In this document: positions 17,316 to 28,116 of the stretch, in pieces
Position numbering within the stretch: the first letter of the stretch is position 1
How the letters are laid out: every line of letters starts with the position of its first letter
Assembly: GCF_000517085.1 (NCBI RefSeq)
Contig: NZ_KI912107.1
Coordinates: 3,159,980-3,223,979 of the forward strand
From: Saccharicrinis fermentans DSM 9555 = JCM 21142
Lineage (GTDB): Bacteria > Bacteroidota > Bacteroidia > Bacteroidales > Marinilabiliaceae
Length of the DNA: 64,000 nt
Reading direction: 5' to 3'
Made by a program: the position numbers and the translations under genes
The notes under the pieces: model-generated
What the model was told of the DNA's origin: nothing
The model's input: only the letters and a program-made list of their open reading frames with translations
The model's database searches: none

Positions 17316-20300
17316 TTAATCAAGATTTACACTTAAACCAAGACCTCTAAGCTCGTGCAACAACACATTAAGTGATTCGGGGATTCCCGGTTTCGGCATT
17401 GGGTCTCCTTTTACGATGGCCTCGTAAGCTTTCGCACGACCCATTACATCATCAGACTTAACGGTTAATATTTCCTGTAAGATATTGGCAGCACCAAAGG
17501 CCTCCAATGCCCAAACTTCCATCTCTCCAAAACGCTGACCACCAAACTGAGCCTTACCACCTAATGGTTGCTGAGTAATCAGCGAGTAAGGTCCGATAGA
17601 ACGGGCATGCATTTTATCCTCAACCATGTGTCCCAGTTTAAGCATATAAATCACACCTACCGTCGCTGGCTGGTGAAATCTATTTCCTGTTCCTCCATCA
17701 TACAAATAACTTTTACCATAAGCAGGTACATTAGCCTTGGTAGTCCATTCATCCATATCAGAGAACTTGGCACCATCAAAAATAGGTGTAGCAAACTTAA
17801 CACCTAATTCTTTACCGGCCCAACCAAGTACGGTTTCATAGATCTGACCTAAGTTCATCCTTGATGGCACACCCAATGGGTTAAGTACAATATCAACGGG
17901 TGTTCCGTCTTCCAAGAAAGGCATATCTTCTACACGAACGATCCTAGATACAATACCTTTGTTACCATGACGTCCCGCCATTTTATCACCAACGGTGATT
18001 TTACGTTTTTTGGCAATATAAACTTTAGCCAATTGAACGATACCAGCAGGAAGTTCATCTCCAATGGTCAGGTTATATTTTTGACGTTTCTCTTTCGCTT
18101 CATATTCTTGGAACTTCAACAGATAATTATGAATCAATTTCTGGATCAATTCATTTTTATCCTTATCGGTAGTCCATTTATTTGGATCGATATTATGGTA
18201 ATCGATATCACTCAATATCTTTTGGGTAAACTTAGTACCTTTAGAAACGATATCTACACCAAAGTAATCCTGTACACCCTGTGAAGTCTTGCCATTAACA
18301 ACGGTAAATAATTTATCCACCAAACGATTTCTTAAATCAGCTACCGAGCGATCAAATTCCTCGTCAATTTTCGCAATCAAAGGTTTATCAGAAGACCTAG
18401 CTTTTCTATCTTTAATGATACGAGAAAAAAGCTTTTTATTAATCACCACACCTTTCAATGATGGAGAAGCTTTCAATGATGCATCTTTCACATCACCTGC
18501 TTTTTCACCAAAGATAGCACGCAATAATTTTTCCTCAGGCGTAGGATCACTCTCTCCTTTTGGTGTAATCTTACCTATCAAGATGTCACCAGGTTCCACG
18601 TGGGCACCCACTCTAATCAATCCATTATCATCTAGATCTTTGGTAGCCTCTTCACTAACATTGGGAATATCAGAGGTCAATTCCTCCAGTCCACGTTTAG
18701 TATCACGAACCTCCAAAGAATATTCATCAATATGAACAGAGGTAAATACGTCTTCACGCACAACACGTTCCGAAATAACGATCGCATCCTCAAAGTTATA
18801 ACCTTTCCAAGGCATAAATGCCACTTTCAGGTTACGTCCTAAGGCCAACTCTCCATTTTCTGTTGAATACCCCTGTGTCAGAATTTGGCCAGCCTTCACT
18901 CGTTGACCTGTAACCACCATTGGTTTTAAGTCAATACAAGTATTCTGGTTCGTTTTCTGGAATTTAGGTATTTTATATCGTTTTGTTTCAGAATCAAAAC
19001 TTACGAATTTCTCATTTTCCGTCAGGTCATAACGAATAACGATTTCTTCGGCATCACAGAACTCAATAACTCCATCCTTCTCAGCGACGATATTGGTTCT
19101 TGAATCGCTAATCAATTTTCCTTCCAGACCGGTACCAACGATAGGTGCTTCAGGACGTAATAAAGGAACGGCCTGGCGCATCATGTTAGATCCCATCAAT
19201 GCACGGTTGGCATCATCGTGTTCCAGGAATGGAATTAGTGATGCGGCCACAGAGGCAATCTGATTAGGAGCCACATCCATTAAGTGAACCTCCTCAGGAG
19301 TAGCCAAAGGATAATCCGCTTCTAAACGGGCTTTAATTTTATTATTTACAAAGTTTCCTTCTTCATCGAGCGGTGCATTAGCCTGCGCAATTGTCAGCTC
19401 TTCCTCCTCCTCTGCACTCAAATAAGTCACACCCTCTGGAGACAAATCAACTTTACCATTATTCACCTTACGATAAGGTGTTTCAATAAAACCAAGATCA
19501 TTTATCTTAGCGAACACACACAATGAAGAAATCAGACCAATGTTAGGTCCTTCAGGTGTTTCAATCGGACATAAACGACCATAATGCGTATAGTGAACAT
19601 CCCGAACCTCAAAACCGGCTCTTTCACGAGAAAGACCACCAGGTCCTAACGCTGACATCCTACGCTTATGTGTAATCTCAGCCAAAGGATTTGTTTGATC
19701 CATAAACTGAGACAAGGCATTCGTTCCGAAGAAACTATTTATAACAGAAGATAAAGTTTTACTATTGATCAATTCGATCGGTGTAAACACCTCATTATCT
19801 CTAACGTTCATTCTTTCACGTATGGTACGGGCCATACGAGCTAAACCAACGCCAAACTGATTTCCTAATTGTTCACCTACAGTACGTACACGACGGTTAC
19901 TCAGGTGATCAATATCATCAACTTCTGTTTTTGAGTTAATCAGTTCAATTAAGTACTTGATAATTTGAATAATATCAGGTTTAGTCAGTACCTTGGTATC
20001 CATATCGGTATCCTGACCCAATTTTTTATTCAAACGATAACGTCCCACTTCTCCTAAATCATAACGTTTATCAGAGAAGAACAATTTATCGATGACATCA
20101 CGTGCTGTAGACTCATCAGGTGGCTCAGCGTTACGTAATTGACGATAGATATGTAAGACAGCTTCTTTTTCGGAGTTACAAGGATCCTTTTGAAGCGTAT
20201 TATATATAATAGCGAAATCAGAAAGGTTCTGATTTTCCTTATGCAGCAGAATAGTTTTGGCACCTGAATCAACAATCTCTTCAATGTGCTCTGTTTCGAT

Positions 20301-21128
20301 GATAGTTTCACGGTCAATGATCACCTCATTACGCTCGATGGAAACAACTTCACCGGTATCCTCATCCACGAAATCTTCGATCCATGTTTTCAGGACACGA
20401 GCAGCAAGTTTACGACCTACTACTTTCTTTAATCCAGACTTGGAAACCTTCACTTCGTCGGCCAAGTCAAAGATCTCTAAAATTTCTTTATCGCTTTCAT
20501 AACCAATTGCCCGGAGCAATGTAGTTACTGGCAGCTTTTTCTTCCTGTCGATGTAAGCATACATCACACTGTTGATATCAGTGGCAAATTCTATCCACGA
20601 ACCTTTAAAAGGAATAATACGTGCAGAATATAATTTTGTACCATTAGCGTGGGTACTCTGACCGAAGAATACGCCGGGAGAACGGTGAAGCTGCGACACA
20701 ACAACCCTTTCCGCACCATTGATAATAAAACTACCCTTATCTGTCATATATGGCACAGTACCCAGGTAAACATCTTGTACAACCGTATCAAAATCCTCAT
20801 GTTCCGGATCGGTACAATACAATTTAAGTTTAGCCTTTAAAGGTACACTATAGGTAAGTCCACGCTCAGTACACTCTTGGATTGAGTATCTAGCCGGATC
20901 TATACCGAAATCAAGAAACTCGAGTACAAAATTGTTTCTTGTGTCCGTGATGGGAAAGTTCTCTTCAAAAACTTGAAACAAACCTTCTGTTTTTCTTTCT
21001 TCAGGAGTAGCTCCCTGTTGAAAGAACTCACGGAACGATTTTAATTGCACTTCTAAAAAATCGGGATACTCTAGTTGATTTTTAATAGAAGCAAAGCTAA
21101 TCCTTTCGCTTGTGGTATTTGGAGTCAT
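17316..21128 (-). CDS. rpoB: DNA-directed RNA polymerase beta subunit
   Basis: A full-length 1270-residue RpoB. The rifampicin-binding segment reads [20 protein letters not shown] followed by [13 protein letters not shown], with the residues normally mutated in resistant strains in their wild-type form, so no resistance mutation is evident there. The C-terminal [19 protein letters not shown] block and the [10 protein letters not shown] motif are present. It starts at the ATG at 21128, 104 bases after rplL; an attenuator-like hairpin lies in that gap. Confidence 0.99.
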   Translation of the reverse strand: MTPNTTSERISFASIKNQLEYPDFLEVQLKSFREFFQQGATPEERKTEGLFQVFEENFPITDTRNNFVLEFLDFGIDPARYSIQECTERGLTYSVPLKAKLKLYCTDPEHEDFDTVVQDVYLGTVPYMTDKGSFIINGAERVVVSQLHRSPGVFFGQSTHANGTKLYSARIIPFKGSWIEFATDINSVMYAYIDRKKKLPVTTLLRAIGYESDKEILEIFDLADEVKVSKSGLKKVVGRKLAARVLKTWIEDFVDEDTGEVVSIERNEVIIDRETIIETEHIEEIVDSGAKTILLHKENQNLSDFAIIYNTLQKDPCNSEKEAVLHIYRQLRNAEPPDESTARDVIDKLFFSDKRYDLGEVGRYRLNKKLGQDTDMDTKVLTKPDIIQIIKYLIELINSKTEVDDIDHLSNRRVRTVGEQLGNQFGVGLARMARTIRERMNVRDNEVFTPIELINSKTLSSVINSFFGTNALSQFMDQTNPLAEITHKRRMSALGPGGLSRERAGFEVRDVHYTHYGRLCPIETPEGPNIGLISSLCVFAKINDLGFIETPYRKVNNGKVDLSPEGVTYLSAEEEEELTIAQANAPLDEEGNFVNNKIKARLEADYPLATPEEVHLMDVAPNQIASVAASLIPFLEHDDANRALMGSNMMRQAVPLLRPEAPIVGTGLEGKLISDSRTNIVAEKDGVIEFCDAEEIVIRYDLTENEKFVSFDSETKRYKIPKFQKTNQNTCIDLKPMVVTGQRVKAGQILTQGYSTENGELALGRNLKVAFMPWKGYNFEDAIVISERVVREDVFTSVHIDEYSLEVRDTKRGLEELTSDIPNVSEEATKDLDDNGLIRVGAHVEPGDILIGKITPKGESDPTPEEKLLRAIFGEKAGDVKDASLKASPSLKGVVINKKLFSRIIKDRKARSSDKPLIAKIDEEFDRSVADLRNRLVDKLFTVVNGKTSQGVQDYFGVDIVSKGTKFTQKILSDIDYHNIDPNKWTTDKDKNELIQKLIHNYLLKFQEYEAKEKRQKYNLTIGDELPAGIVQLAKVYIAKKRKITVGDKMAGRHGNKGIVSRIVRVEDMPFLEDGTPVDIVLNPLGVPSRMNLGQIYETVLGWAGKELGVKFATPIFDGAKFSDMDEWTTKANVPAYGKSYLYDGGTGNRFHQPATVGVIYMLKLGHMVEDKMHARSIGPYSLITQQPLGGKAQFGGQRFGEMEVWALEAFGAANILQEILTVKSDDVMGRAKAYEAIVKGDPMPKPGIPESLNVLLHELRGLGLSVNLD

Positions 21129-21168
21129 CTATCAACAAAAATTAATTGAACTTATAACATAAATGCAT

Positions 21169-21208
21169 AAAAAGGTCTAGGAACTTATCTCCGATAAGTC
21201 CCTAAACC
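21169..21208 (-). terminator. attenuator-like hairpin between rplL and rpoB
   Basis: On the minus strand, 21193-21208 pairs with 21174-21189 over 16 bp (with G-U pairs) around a three-base loop, followed directly by TTTTT. By form this is a rho-independent terminator, but rpoB follows 41 bases later. That matches the partial terminator known between rplL and rpoB in other bacteria, which sets the ratio of ribosomal protein to polymerase mRNA. Confidence 0.75.
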
Positions 21209-21232
21209 GTCCCCTATAAAAGGTAGTAATAA

Positions 21233-21610
21233 TTACTTAAGTTCAACTTCTGCTCCAGCCTCTGTTAACTGAGTTTTAAGTGCTTCAGCCTCTTCTTTAG
21301 TTACTTTTTCTTTCAATGGTGCAGGAGCTTTGTCAACTAATTCTTTAGCCTCTTTAAGACCAACGCCAGTCATCTCTTTCACTAACTTAACGATAGCTAA
21401 TTTAGATCCACCAGCTGATTTAAGAATCACGTCAAATTCTGTTTGCTCTTCAGCAGCAGCGGCTTCGCCACCAGCTGCAGGTCCAGCAACAGCAACAGCT
21501 GCAGCAGCAGGTTCAATACCATATTCTTCTTTAAGGATCTCTGCAAGTTCGTTAACGTCTTTTACTGTTAGGTTAACTAATTCCTCTGCAAGCTTCTTTA
21601 AATCTGCCAT
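21233..21610 (-). CDS. rplL: 50S ribosomal protein L7/L12
   Basis: A 125-residue L7/L12 with the standard layout: N-terminal dimerisation helices ([16 protein letters not shown]), an Ala/Gly/Pro-rich hinge at about 35-57, and the C-terminal factor-binding domain with [13 protein letters not shown] and [13 protein letters not shown]. It binds to L10 in the ribosomal stalk and recruits elongation factors. It follows rplJ by 39 bases. Confidence 0.98.
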   Translation of the reverse strand: MADLKKLAEELVNLTVKDVNELAEILKEEYGIEPAAAAVAVAGPAAGGEAAAAEEQTEFDVILKSAGGSKLAIVKLVKEMTGVGLKEAKELVDKAPAPLKEKVTKEEAEALKTQLTEAGAEVELK

Positions 21611-21649
21611 TTTTTCTATTATTAAAATATTGTTTTTTTACTATTTTAT

Positions 21650-22168
21650 TTACTCTCTTTCTGCTAGTGTTTGTAGCACACCGTGTATTGTAGAACCACC
21701 CGACTGAAGCGCAGAAATAACATTTTTTGCAGGTGATTGTAATAATGCAATAATATCGCCGATAAGTTCGTCTTTAGATTTAATGCTAACAAGGGCATCT
21801 AATTGATTCTCGCCAACATAAATAGACTCCTCTACATACGCACTTTTTAACACAGGTTTTTTGTTTACTTTGCTAAACTCTTTGATTAATTTAGCAGGCA
21901 CATTACCAGTATTTGAAAAGAAAACTGCAGTAGAACCTTTCAACGTTTCATACAATTCTTCATATTCTCCTTCAGACTCCTGAAGTGCTTTAACGAGTAA
22001 GGTATTTTTCACCATCATCATTTTCACTTCTTTGTTGAAACAAAGTCTACGAAGGTCGCTTGTTTTACTCGAATCCAATTCACCGGCATCCACCACATAA
22101 AAGTGATTATAAGCGGCTATATTTTTAGCGAGTTCTTTAACAAGTAAGCTTTTATCTTCCTTTTTCAT
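21650..22168 (-). CDS. rplJ: 50S ribosomal protein L10
   Basis: A 172-residue L10, base of the ribosomal stalk. Typical segments are LLVKELAKNIAAY, the RRLCFNKEVKMMMVKNTLL region, and a C-terminal helical tail for L12 dimers. It starts at the ATG at 22168 in a run with rplA upstream (29-base gap) and rplL downstream. In other bacteria L10, or L10 with L12, represses this message; no clear binding structure was identified here. Confidence 0.97.
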   Translation of the reverse strand: MKKEDKSLLVKELAKNIAAYNHFYVVDAGELDSSKTSDLRRLCFNKEVKMMMVKNTLLVKALQESEGEYEELYETLKGSTAVFFSNTGNVPAKLIKEFSKVNKKPVLKSAYVEESIYVGENQLDALVSIKSKDELIGDIIALLQSPAKNVISALQSGGSTIHGVLQTLAERE

Positions 22169-22197
22169 GATTCCTTTCTTTTCTGTTAATTAAACAT

Positions 22198-22893
22198 TTA
22201 GGCTTCAACCGATTTGGCCTCAATCCTAATACCCGGACTCATGGTACTTGAAAGACTAATGCTTTTAATATAAGTACCTTTTGCTGAAGAAGGTTTAAGT
22301 TTATTAATCACATTAATAAATTCTTTTGCATTCTCAACAATTTTGTTCTCATCAAAGGATACTTTACCGATTGAAGCGTGAATAATACCATACTTATCAA
22401 CTTTAAAGTCGATTTTACCGGCTTTCACTTCATTCACGGCTTTTCCGATCTCCATTGTAACGGTACCACTCTTAGGGTTTGGCATCAGACCACGAGGACC
22501 CAAAACGCGTCCTAATTGTCCTACTTTAGCCATTACACTAGGCATGGTAATAATTACATCAATATCGGTCCATCCGCCTTTGATTTTTTCCACGTATTCA
22601 TCCAATCCGGCGTAATCAGCACCTGCACTTTTTGCTTCTTCCTCTTTATCGGGGGTACACAAAACAAGCACACGAACATCTTTACCTGTACCATGAGGCA
22701 GAGTACAAATACCCCTTACCATCTGGTTTGCCTTTCTTGGATCAACACCTAACCGTACGTCAACATCTACCGAAGCATCAAATTTTGTGTTTGTGACTTC
22801 TTTCACCAATTTGGCTGCATCCTCAAGCGTATATTGCTTTCCGGCTTCGATTTTATCTAACGCTAACTTTTTATTTTTTGTTAGTTTTGTCAT
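22198..22893 (-). CDS. rplA: 50S ribosomal protein L1
   Basis: A 231-residue L1 with the signature block [12 protein letters not shown] and the N-terminal [20 protein letters not shown]. It binds the mobile L1 arm of 23S rRNA and in other bacteria represses the L11-L1 mRNA. It starts at the ATG at 22893, 20 bases after rplK, consistent with co-translation. Confidence 0.98.
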   Translation of the reverse strand: MTKLTKNKKLALDKIEAGKQYTLEDAAKLVKEVTNTKFDASVDVDVRLGVDPRKANQMVRGICTLPHGTGKDVRVLVLCTPDKEEEAKSAGADYAGLDEYVEKIKGGWTDIDVIITMPSVMAKVGQLGRVLGPRGLMPNPKSGTVTMEIGKAVNEVKAGKIDFKVDKYGIIHASIGKVSFDENKIVENAKEFINVINKLKPSSAKGTYIKSISLSSTMSPGIRIEAKSVEA

Positions 22894-22913
22894 ATCTCCA
22901 AAATGGTATTTAA

Positions 22914-23357
22914 TTAATTATCACCAGGGAATTCACCATCAACGGTGATACCCATACTTCTGGCAGTTCCGGCCACCATCTTCATACCGGAGCTAACTGT
23001 AAAACAATTCAAATCAGCCATTTTATCCTCAGCTATTGCTTTCACTTGATCCCATGATACTGAACCTACCTTTTTACGGTTAGGTTCTGCTGAACCACTT
23101 TTAAGCTTAGCAGCATCCAAAAGTTGAACAGCTGCTGGTGGTGTTTTAATAACAAAGTCGAAAGACTTATCTGTATACACCGATATAACAACTGGTAAAA
23201 CCTTACCTGCTTTTTCCTGAGTTCTGCCGTTGAATTGCTTACAAAACTCCATAATATTCACACCTTTAGCACCTAATGCAGGCCCTACTGGTGGCGAAGG
23301 GTTTGCCGCTCCACCTTTTATCTGTAACTTGATAAAAGTTTCTACTTCTTTAGCCAT
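22914..23357 (-). CDS. rplK: 50S ribosomal protein L11
   Basis: A 147-residue L11 with the Pro-rich N-terminal [20 protein letters not shown] and the C-terminal RNA-binding domain ending near [10 protein letters not shown]. It takes part in the GTPase centre of the ribosome. It begins at the ATG at 23357, 111 bases after nusG, the largest gap in this ribosomal protein run; a short hairpin lies in that gap. Confidence 0.98.
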   Translation of the reverse strand: MAKEVETFIKLQIKGGAANPSPPVGPALGAKGVNIMEFCKQFNGRTQEKAGKVLPVVISVYTDKSFDFVIKTPPAAVQLLDAAKLKSGSAEPNRKKVGSVSWDQVKAIAEDKMADLNCFTVSSGMKMVAGTARSMGITVDGEFPGDN

Positions 23358-23419
23358 GTAGCAATTCGTATTAAAATTAATATATATATAAGAATTCAGT
23401 CTCTTTTGTTCCTGCAGTG

Positions 23420-23439
23420 ATAAAAGACAAGTCTTTTAT
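23420..23439 (-). other. short perfect inverted repeat in the rplK leader
   Basis: ATAAAAGAC (23420-23428) and GTCTTTTAT (23431-23439) are perfect complements separated by two bases. It lies between nusG and rplK, where an L1 autoregulatory site would be expected. I cannot show that the loop resembles the L1 site on 23S rRNA. Confidence 0.35.
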
Positions 23440-23468
23440 GGAAGCTTAAACATACAAGATAAAGCGAC

Positions 23469-24020
23469 TTATTGTTCTTTTTCTACTTGAAGAAAACTTA
23501 GTTCTAATGGTGTTTTTCTTCCGAAAATCTTAACCATAACCTGTAGTTTTCTTTTCTCTTCATTTACTTCTTCGATAATGCCATTAAAACCGTTAAATGG
23601 ACCATCAATTACTTTCACGGTTTCACCTACAAAATACGGTACGTTCAGTTCCTCATTTTCGCTATCGGAAAGCTCATCTACTTTACCCAAAATACGATTT
23701 ACTTCCGACACGCGTAAAGGCACCGCACTATTATCACGATCTCCCAAAAAGCCAATAACATTAGGGATACCTTTTAAGATATGTGGTACTTCACCCACGA
23801 GAGCAGCTTCAATCATTACGTATCCAGGAAAATAATTACGCTCTTTGCTAATTTTTTTTCCATTACGTATTTGATAAACCTTCTCCTGCGGTATCAGAAC
23901 CTGAGCGATATAGTCATGTAAATTCAGACGTTCAACTTCATTTTCAACGTATTCCTTTACTTTTTTTTCCTTACCCCCAATGGCTCTAAGCACATACCAT
24001 TTTTTTTCTAGGTTACTCAT
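23469..24020 (-). CDS. nusG: transcription termination/antitermination factor NusG
   Basis: A 183-residue NusG with the N-terminal NGN domain (KKWYVLRAIGGKEKKVKEYV) and the C-terminal KOW domain (VGETVKVIDGPFNGFNG). NusG binds RNA polymerase and links it to Rho and ribosomes. I place the start at the ATG at 24020, which has GGAG at proper spacing; the frame continues three codons to a TTG that overlaps that site. It lies 12 bases after secE. Confidence 0.97.
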   Translation of the reverse strand: MSNLEKKWYVLRAIGGKEKKVKEYVENEVERLNLHDYIAQVLIPQEKVYQIRNGKKISKERNYFPGYVMIEAALVGEVPHILKGIPNVIGFLGDRDNSAVPLRVSEVNRILGKVDELSDSENEELNVPYFVGETVKVIDGPFNGFNGIIEEVNEEKRKLQVMVKIFGRKTPLELSFLQVEKEQ

Positions 24021-24032
24021 TTGCTCCAAATC

Positions 24033-24227
24033 TTAGTAAAGTTTCTTATAAATCCAATCTAGTACTTTCTCAAATGAAAAATCCATTCCATAAACAATTG
24101 TGGCAATAATTGCAGTTGCAACCATTACTACTAAAGCACTATTTTGTAATTCGGACCAAGTTGGCCATGACGTTTTATTTACTAATTCGTTTTGAACGTC
24201 TTTAAAGTAATTAACAATCTTGCTCAC
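24033..24227 (-). CDS. secE: preprotein translocase subunit SecE (GTG start)
   Basis: A 64-residue SecE of the short bacterial type: an amphipathic N-terminal segment with ELVNKTSWPTWSEL, then one membrane helix (ALVVMVATAIIATIVYGM). It stabilises SecY in the translocon. No ATG fits; the codon at 24225-24227 is GTG and gives the expected N-terminus MSKIVNYFKDV. The tRNA-Trp gene lies upstream. Confidence 0.93.
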   Translation of the reverse strand: MSKIVNYFKDVQNELVNKTSWPTWSELQNSALVVMVATAIIATIVYGMDFSFEKVLDWIYKKLY

Positions 24228-24362
24228 TAGTTTATTCTTTAATTTCTATCAAAGGTACAAAATCTCCGACAGGTTCCTGTGTAAACTGATGTTTTTAACA
24301 CCTTGATTCCTTTCACTAACTTGCCGGATAACCATCGATTGAACGATTTTCATCCGGCTTAG

Positions 24363-24435
24363 CACGGGATAAGAGACTCGAACTCCTGACACCTGGTTTT
24401 GGAGACCAGTGCTCTACCAACTGAGCTAATCCCGT
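24363..24435 (-). tRNA. tRNA-Trp (CCA)
   Basis: A 73-nt cloverleaf. The acceptor stem ACGGGAT pairs with ATCCCGT, the D stem is GCTC/GAGC, the anticodon arm is CTGGT-CTCCAAA-ACCAG with anticodon CCA, and the T arm has GTTCGAG. The discriminator base is G, as expected for tryptophan. The CCA tail is not encoded. It lies between tuf and secE, the usual order in Bacteroidota. Confidence 0.97.
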
Positions 24436-24487
24436 GTAATAATGGAAGGAATAAATCCTTCCATTAAGACTTTATACTATTTATTGA

Positions 24488-25675
24488 TTACTCAATAATT
24501 TCAGTTACCTGACCAGCACCTACTGTTCTACCACCCTCACGGATAGCGAAACGAAGACCTTGATCGATAGCTACTGGGTAAATAAGCTCAACGTTAATAG
24601 TAACGTTATCACCAGGCATTACCATTTCAGTACCTTCTGGAAGAGTGATCTCACCAGTTACATCAAGCGTACGTAGGTAGAATTGAGGACGGTATTTGTT
24701 GTGGAAAGGAGTGTGACGACCACCTTCTTCTTTCTTCAATACATATACCTCAGCTTTAAACTTAGTATGTGGAGTGATTAGTCCTGGCGCACCAAGAACC
24801 ATACCTCTTTTTACTTCATCTTTATCGATACCACGTAATAATAAACCTACGTTATCACCAGCTTGTCCGTCATCAAGAATCTTACGGAACATTTCAACAC
24901 CAGTACATACAGTTTTTTTACCTTCGGCACCAAGACCAATAATTTGCATTTCGTCACCAGTGTGGATAGTACCTGTTTCGATACGACCTGTAGCTACAGT
25001 ACCACGACCAGTAATAGAGAATACGTCTTCGATAGGCATCAAGAAAGGCTTATCAACATCACGTGGAGGAATTGGAATCCAAGTATCAACGGCATCCATT
25101 AACTCCATAATTTTCTCAACCCACTTTTCTTCACCATTTAATGCTCCAAGAGCAGATCCCTGGATAACTGGAGTGTTGTCACCATCAAACTCATAGAAGT
25201 CTAATAGCTCACGAATTTCCATCTCAACAAGCTCTAAAAGCTCCTCGTCGTCAACCATATCAACTTTGTTCATGAAAACGACCAATTTAGGTACGTTTAC
25301 CTGACGTGCTAATAGGATGTGCTCGCGAGTTTGAGGCATAGGTCCATCTGTAGAAGCTACTACGATGATTGCACCATCCATTTGCGCAGCACCAGTTACC
25401 ATGTTCTTCACGTAATCGGCGTGACCTGGACAGTCAACGTGTGCATAGTGACGATTTGCCGTTGCATACTCAACGTGCGCACTGTTAATTGTAATACCCC
25501 TTTCTTTCTCTTCAGGAGCATTGTCAATTTGATCAAAATCCTTTGCTTCAGAAAAACCTTTATCTGCCAACACTTTAGTAATTGCAGCAGTTAAAGTAGT
25601 TTTACCGTGGTCAACGTGACCAATTGTACCGATGTTCACGTGAGGCTTTGACCTGTCATAATGTTCTTTAGCCAT
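24488..25675 (-). CDS. tuf: elongation factor Tu
   Basis: A 395-residue EF-Tu. The GTPase motifs [24 protein letters not shown] and NKVD are intact, followed by domains 2 and 3 to the end. It delivers aminoacyl-tRNA to the ribosome. The frame is open for 35 more codons upstream, but that part reads through the tRNA-Thr gene; [16 protein letters not shown] at 25675 is the true start. Confidence 0.99.
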   Translation of the reverse strand: MAKEHYDRSKPHVNIGTIGHVDHGKTTLTAAITKVLADKGFSEAKDFDQIDNAPEEKERGITINSAHVEYATANRHYAHVDCPGHADYVKNMVTGAAQMDGAIIVVASTDGPMPQTREHILLARQVNVPKLVVFMNKVDMVDDEELLELVEMEIRELLDFYEFDGDNTPVIQGSALGALNGEEKWVEKIMELMDAVDTWIPIPPRDVDKPFLMPIEDVFSITGRGTVATGRIETGTIHTGDEMQIIGLGAEGKKTVCTGVEMFRKILDDGQAGDNVGLLLRGIDKDEVKRGMVLGAPGLITPHTKFKAEVYVLKKEEGGRHTPFHNKYRPQFYLRTLDVTGEITLPEGTEMVMPGDNVTINVELIYPVAIDQGLRFAIREGGRTVGAGQVTEIIE

Positions 25676-25738
25676 AACTCGAATAATTAGACAATTAGAT
25701 ATTAACTTATAATTTTTTAAAATTCCGAACCAGAATAG

Positions 25739-25810
<72 letters not shown>

Positions 25811-25815
25811 GAATG

Positions 25816-25888
25816 AGCGGGAGACGGGATTCAAACCCGCGACCCTTAGCTTGGAAGGCTAATGCTCTATCAGCTGAGCTACTCCCGC
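25816..25888 (-). tRNA. tRNA-Gly (TCC)
   Basis: A 73-nt cloverleaf with acceptor GCGGGAG/CTCCCGC, anticodon arm TTAGC-CTTCCAA-GCTAA with anticodon TCC, and T arm GCGGG-TTTGAAT-CCCGT. Member of the Tyr-Gly-Thr tRNA group ahead of tuf. Confidence 0.97.
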
Positions 25889-25978
25889 TTTTTTTTGATT
25901 CGGGGCTACAAAGGTAATGATTTATTAATCAAAAACTTCGCAAAACCCCGGATAATTTTCAATATTTTCCGGTTCTTG

Positions 25979-26061
25979 TGGGGAGAGCAGGATTCGAACC
26001 TACGAAGACGAAAGTCAGCGGAGTTACAGTCCGCCCCAGTTGGCCACTTTGGTATCTCCCC
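25979..26061 (-). tRNA. tRNA-Tyr (GTA)
   Basis: An 83-nt class II tRNA with a long variable arm. Acceptor GGGGAGA/TCTCCCC, discriminator A, anticodon arm GCGGA-CTGTAAC-TCCGC with anticodon GTA, and T arm GTAGG-TTCGAAT-CCTGC. It is the most upstream RNA gene of the tuf unit. Confidence 0.97.
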
Positions 26062-26182
26062 CTAAACATCCTTTTCTTTAAAAGGTTGCATATTTAACAT
26101 TCAATAGGCTGATCACTTTTCAACAACCAGCCTATCTTTAGCTTATTTTAGGTATTTTATTTTACGTTCTTAAAACGGTGTG

Positions 26183-26215
26183 CAAATGTATAATATATTT
26201 TTAAAAGACCACAAA
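26183..26215 (-). promoter_or_regulatory. promoter of the tRNA-tuf-secE-nusG-rpl-rpo unit
   Basis: On the minus strand TTTG (26212-26215) is separated by 21 bases from TACATTTG (26183-26190), a full match to the Bacteroidota promoter form. It lies about 120 bases upstream of tRNA-Tyr with no gene between, so it should drive the tRNAs and at least tuf. Confidence 0.65.
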
Positions 26216-26332
26216 AAAATATGTTTTTTTTTAAACTTACATTTACAAACACTTGCCCGTTTTCAATAAAACACTATCTAACAATACATTGAACCAATAC
26301 AAAATGAACTACAATGATTGACAGATCTACCT

Positions 26333-26626
26333 TTACTTCACTTTTTCTTTTTTCTTGATCAGCTGTTTCCGAAGCGCCTCGCAACAAAGGTCTACTGCTT
26401 CTTCAAATGTTTTGGTTTGTTTTTTGGCAAACAACTCCGAGCCAGGTACCTTCAAAGCGATTTCCGCCACCTTGTTTTCAGCAGTTTCTGATTTGTCAAG
26501 CTTCAGAATTACCTCTGCATCGATAATCCTATCAAAAAAAACATCCAGCTTGTTTACCTTTTGCTCGATAAATCCCTTCAACTTATCAGCAGCATCAAAT
26601 TTTACTGATTGAATTGTTACGTTCAT
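26333..26626 (-). CDS. hpf: ribosome hibernation promoting factor, short form (HPF/RaiA family)
   Basis: A 97-residue protein of the HPF/YfiA family: IQSVKFDAADKLKGFIEQKV at the start, the central KLDKSETAENKVAEI strand pair and the basic C-terminal helix ending KKKEKVK. It binds the 30S subunit in slow growth. The length matches the short form, with no dimerisation domain. The ATG at 26626 follows AAAAGGAGGATTTCAT, a strong ribosome-binding site. It lies 17 bases after the Xer recombinase gene. Confidence 0.9.
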   Translation of the reverse strand: MNVTIQSVKFDAADKLKGFIEQKVNKLDVFFDRIIDAEVILKLDKSETAENKVAEIALKVPGSELFAKKQTKTFEEAVDLCCEALRKQLIKKKEKVK

Positions 26627-26643
26627 ATGAAATCCTCCTTTTA

Positions 26644-27528
26644 TTAAGACCGCGGATGGGCCTGATTATATATATCGGTAATTTTTTCGAAACTATTATG
26701 CGTATAAACTTCTGTAGCATTTAAATTTGAATGCCCTAAAAGCTCCTTAATAGCATTTAAGTCGGCGCCAGCATTGAGCAATGATGTTGCAAAAGAATGC
26801 CTTAAAACATGGGGGCTTTTTTTATGCAATGTAGTCACTAGACCCAAATATTTATTCACAACCCGATAAACAAGCTTATGGTAAACTTTGGCACCTTTTA
26901 CTGTCAGAAAAAAAGCATCCACCTTGTTCATACCAAACTCACGATTTCTCACTTTTTGGTATTCCCGCACCATACTTACCAACTCATTATACATGGGAAT
27001 AATACGATCCTTATTAAACTTACCTGTCACCCGAACAACACCTTCCCTTAAATCAAAATTGCGATCCGTTAAATGAACCAATTCCGACAAACGCATACCA
27101 GAGCCATAAAACAATTCTAAAATCATTTTATCACGTACTCCTTCATAGTCATCACGAAAGGGAACATCATCCAACAGATGATTCATTTCTGAATCACGAA
27201 CAAAAACCGGTAATCTCTTGGGAATTTTTGGAGTGACAACTCCATCAACAGGACTGACCTCCACAACCCCTTCTCTCATTTGAAATTTGAAAAAGGATTT
27301 TAAGGCCGTTACTTTTCTACTTACACTTTTGGGAGCCATTCCGTCATTAACTAACTTAACCACCCAACTACGCACAACCTTAGTCGTTATTGCGCCTAAC
27401 TCATGTATATTTTTATCTTCGCAAAAAGATAAAAATTGTTCGAGATCGCAGCGATATGCGCTCAGTGTATACTGTGAACTGCGCTTCTCGAACTCTAAAT
27501 ATTTAAAAAACGATTGAATTGTAATCAT
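26644..27528 (-). CDS. tyrosine recombinase XerC/XerD
   Basis: A 294-residue tyrosine recombinase with an N-terminal SAM-like domain (1-100) and a complete catalytic set: Arg146, Lys170, His240, Arg243 (HVLRHSFAT), His266 (LLGHSNLN) and Tyr275. Its length and its setting between rpsU and hpf, a stable location in this phylum, point to the housekeeping chromosome-dimer resolvase and not to a mobile-element integrase. XerC and XerD cannot be separated from sequence alone. Confidence 0.93.
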   Translation of the reverse strand: MITIQSFFKYLEFEKRSSQYTLSAYRCDLEQFLSFCEDKNIHELGAITTKVVRSWVVKLVNDGMAPKSVSRKVTALKSFFKFQMREGVVEVSPVDGVVTPKIPKRLPVFVRDSEMNHLLDDVPFRDDYEGVRDKMILELFYGSGMRLSELVHLTDRNFDLREGVVRVTGKFNKDRIIPMYNELVSMVREYQKVRNREFGMNKVDAFFLTVKGAKVYHKLVYRVVNKYLGLVTTLHKKSPHVLRHSFATSLLNAGADLNAIKELLGHSNLNATEVYTHNSFEKITDIYNQAHPRS

Positions 27529-27601
27529 CCAGGGTCACATCTAACTTTATCGTAAAAACGAATATACAAAATTTACCGTAACATGACCCGATTATTTTTT
27601 A

Positions 27602-27793
27602 CTATTCCTCGTTTTGTTGCAATTGCTGAACGTAAATCGCTTTTTTTACTTCTTCTCTTCTCTCAACAGAAGGTTTTGTATAAGCCTGACGAGAACGTAA
27701 CTCACGCATAGCACCTGTCTTTTCAAATTTTCTTTTGAATTTTTTCAATGCTCTCTCGATGTTTTCACCCTCTTTAATTGGAATAACAATCAT
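27602..27793 (-). CDS. rpsU: 30S ribosomal protein S21
   Basis: A 63-residue S21 with the basic core ALKKFKRKFEKTGAMRELR. It starts at an ATG preceded by AAAAGGAAAAAATT, about 30 bases after a promoter. In some Bacteroidota S21 is linked to control of initiation with a hidden anti-Shine-Dalgarno sequence; here the site before rpsU itself is fairly strong. Confidence 0.97.
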   Translation of the reverse strand: MIVIPIKEGENIERALKKFKRKFEKTGAMRELRSRQAYTKPSVERREEVKKAIYVQQLQQNEE

Positions 27794-27825
27794 AATTTTT
27801 TCCTTTTTATTTTATTATTTGCGTA

Positions 27826-27856
27826 CAAATTTATTTACTAACATCCAAACAATCAA
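27826..27856 (-). promoter_or_regulatory. rpsU: rpsU promoter
   Basis: On the minus strand TTG (27854-27856) is followed after 20 bases by TAAATTTG (27826-27833), fitting the phylum's promoter form. Transcription would start near 27820, giving a leader of roughly 27 bases. Confidence 0.6.
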
Positions 27857-28116
27857 CTTATTCCAAAGAACTTTTGGCAACACCTCAATTATTTGCGGGT
27901 ACAAAGAAACTAAAGTTTATTCATTGCAGCAAATAATTGGATAATATTTTTTTGTAAGTTACTCAAAATAAGTTGGCAGTCGGCATTAACCAGCAATAGG
28001 TTCTCCACTGCATTTTTCGGGTCTAATACAAACATAGTTCTTTCGTCGCCAGCACTGCGACATCACAATCCGCTCCATCTATTCAATACACATATCGTAT
28101 AGCACCAATATATGTA
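27857..28116. other. intergenic region between rpsU promoter and the HHH gene
   Basis: No gene seen. It contains a perfect 11-bp inverted repeat, CAATTATTTGC (27886-27896) with GCAAATAATTG (27929-27939), followed on the plus strand by seven T at 27947-27953. The 32-base loop is long for a terminator, and no plus-strand gene precedes it. The rest shows nothing recognisable. Confidence 0.45.
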
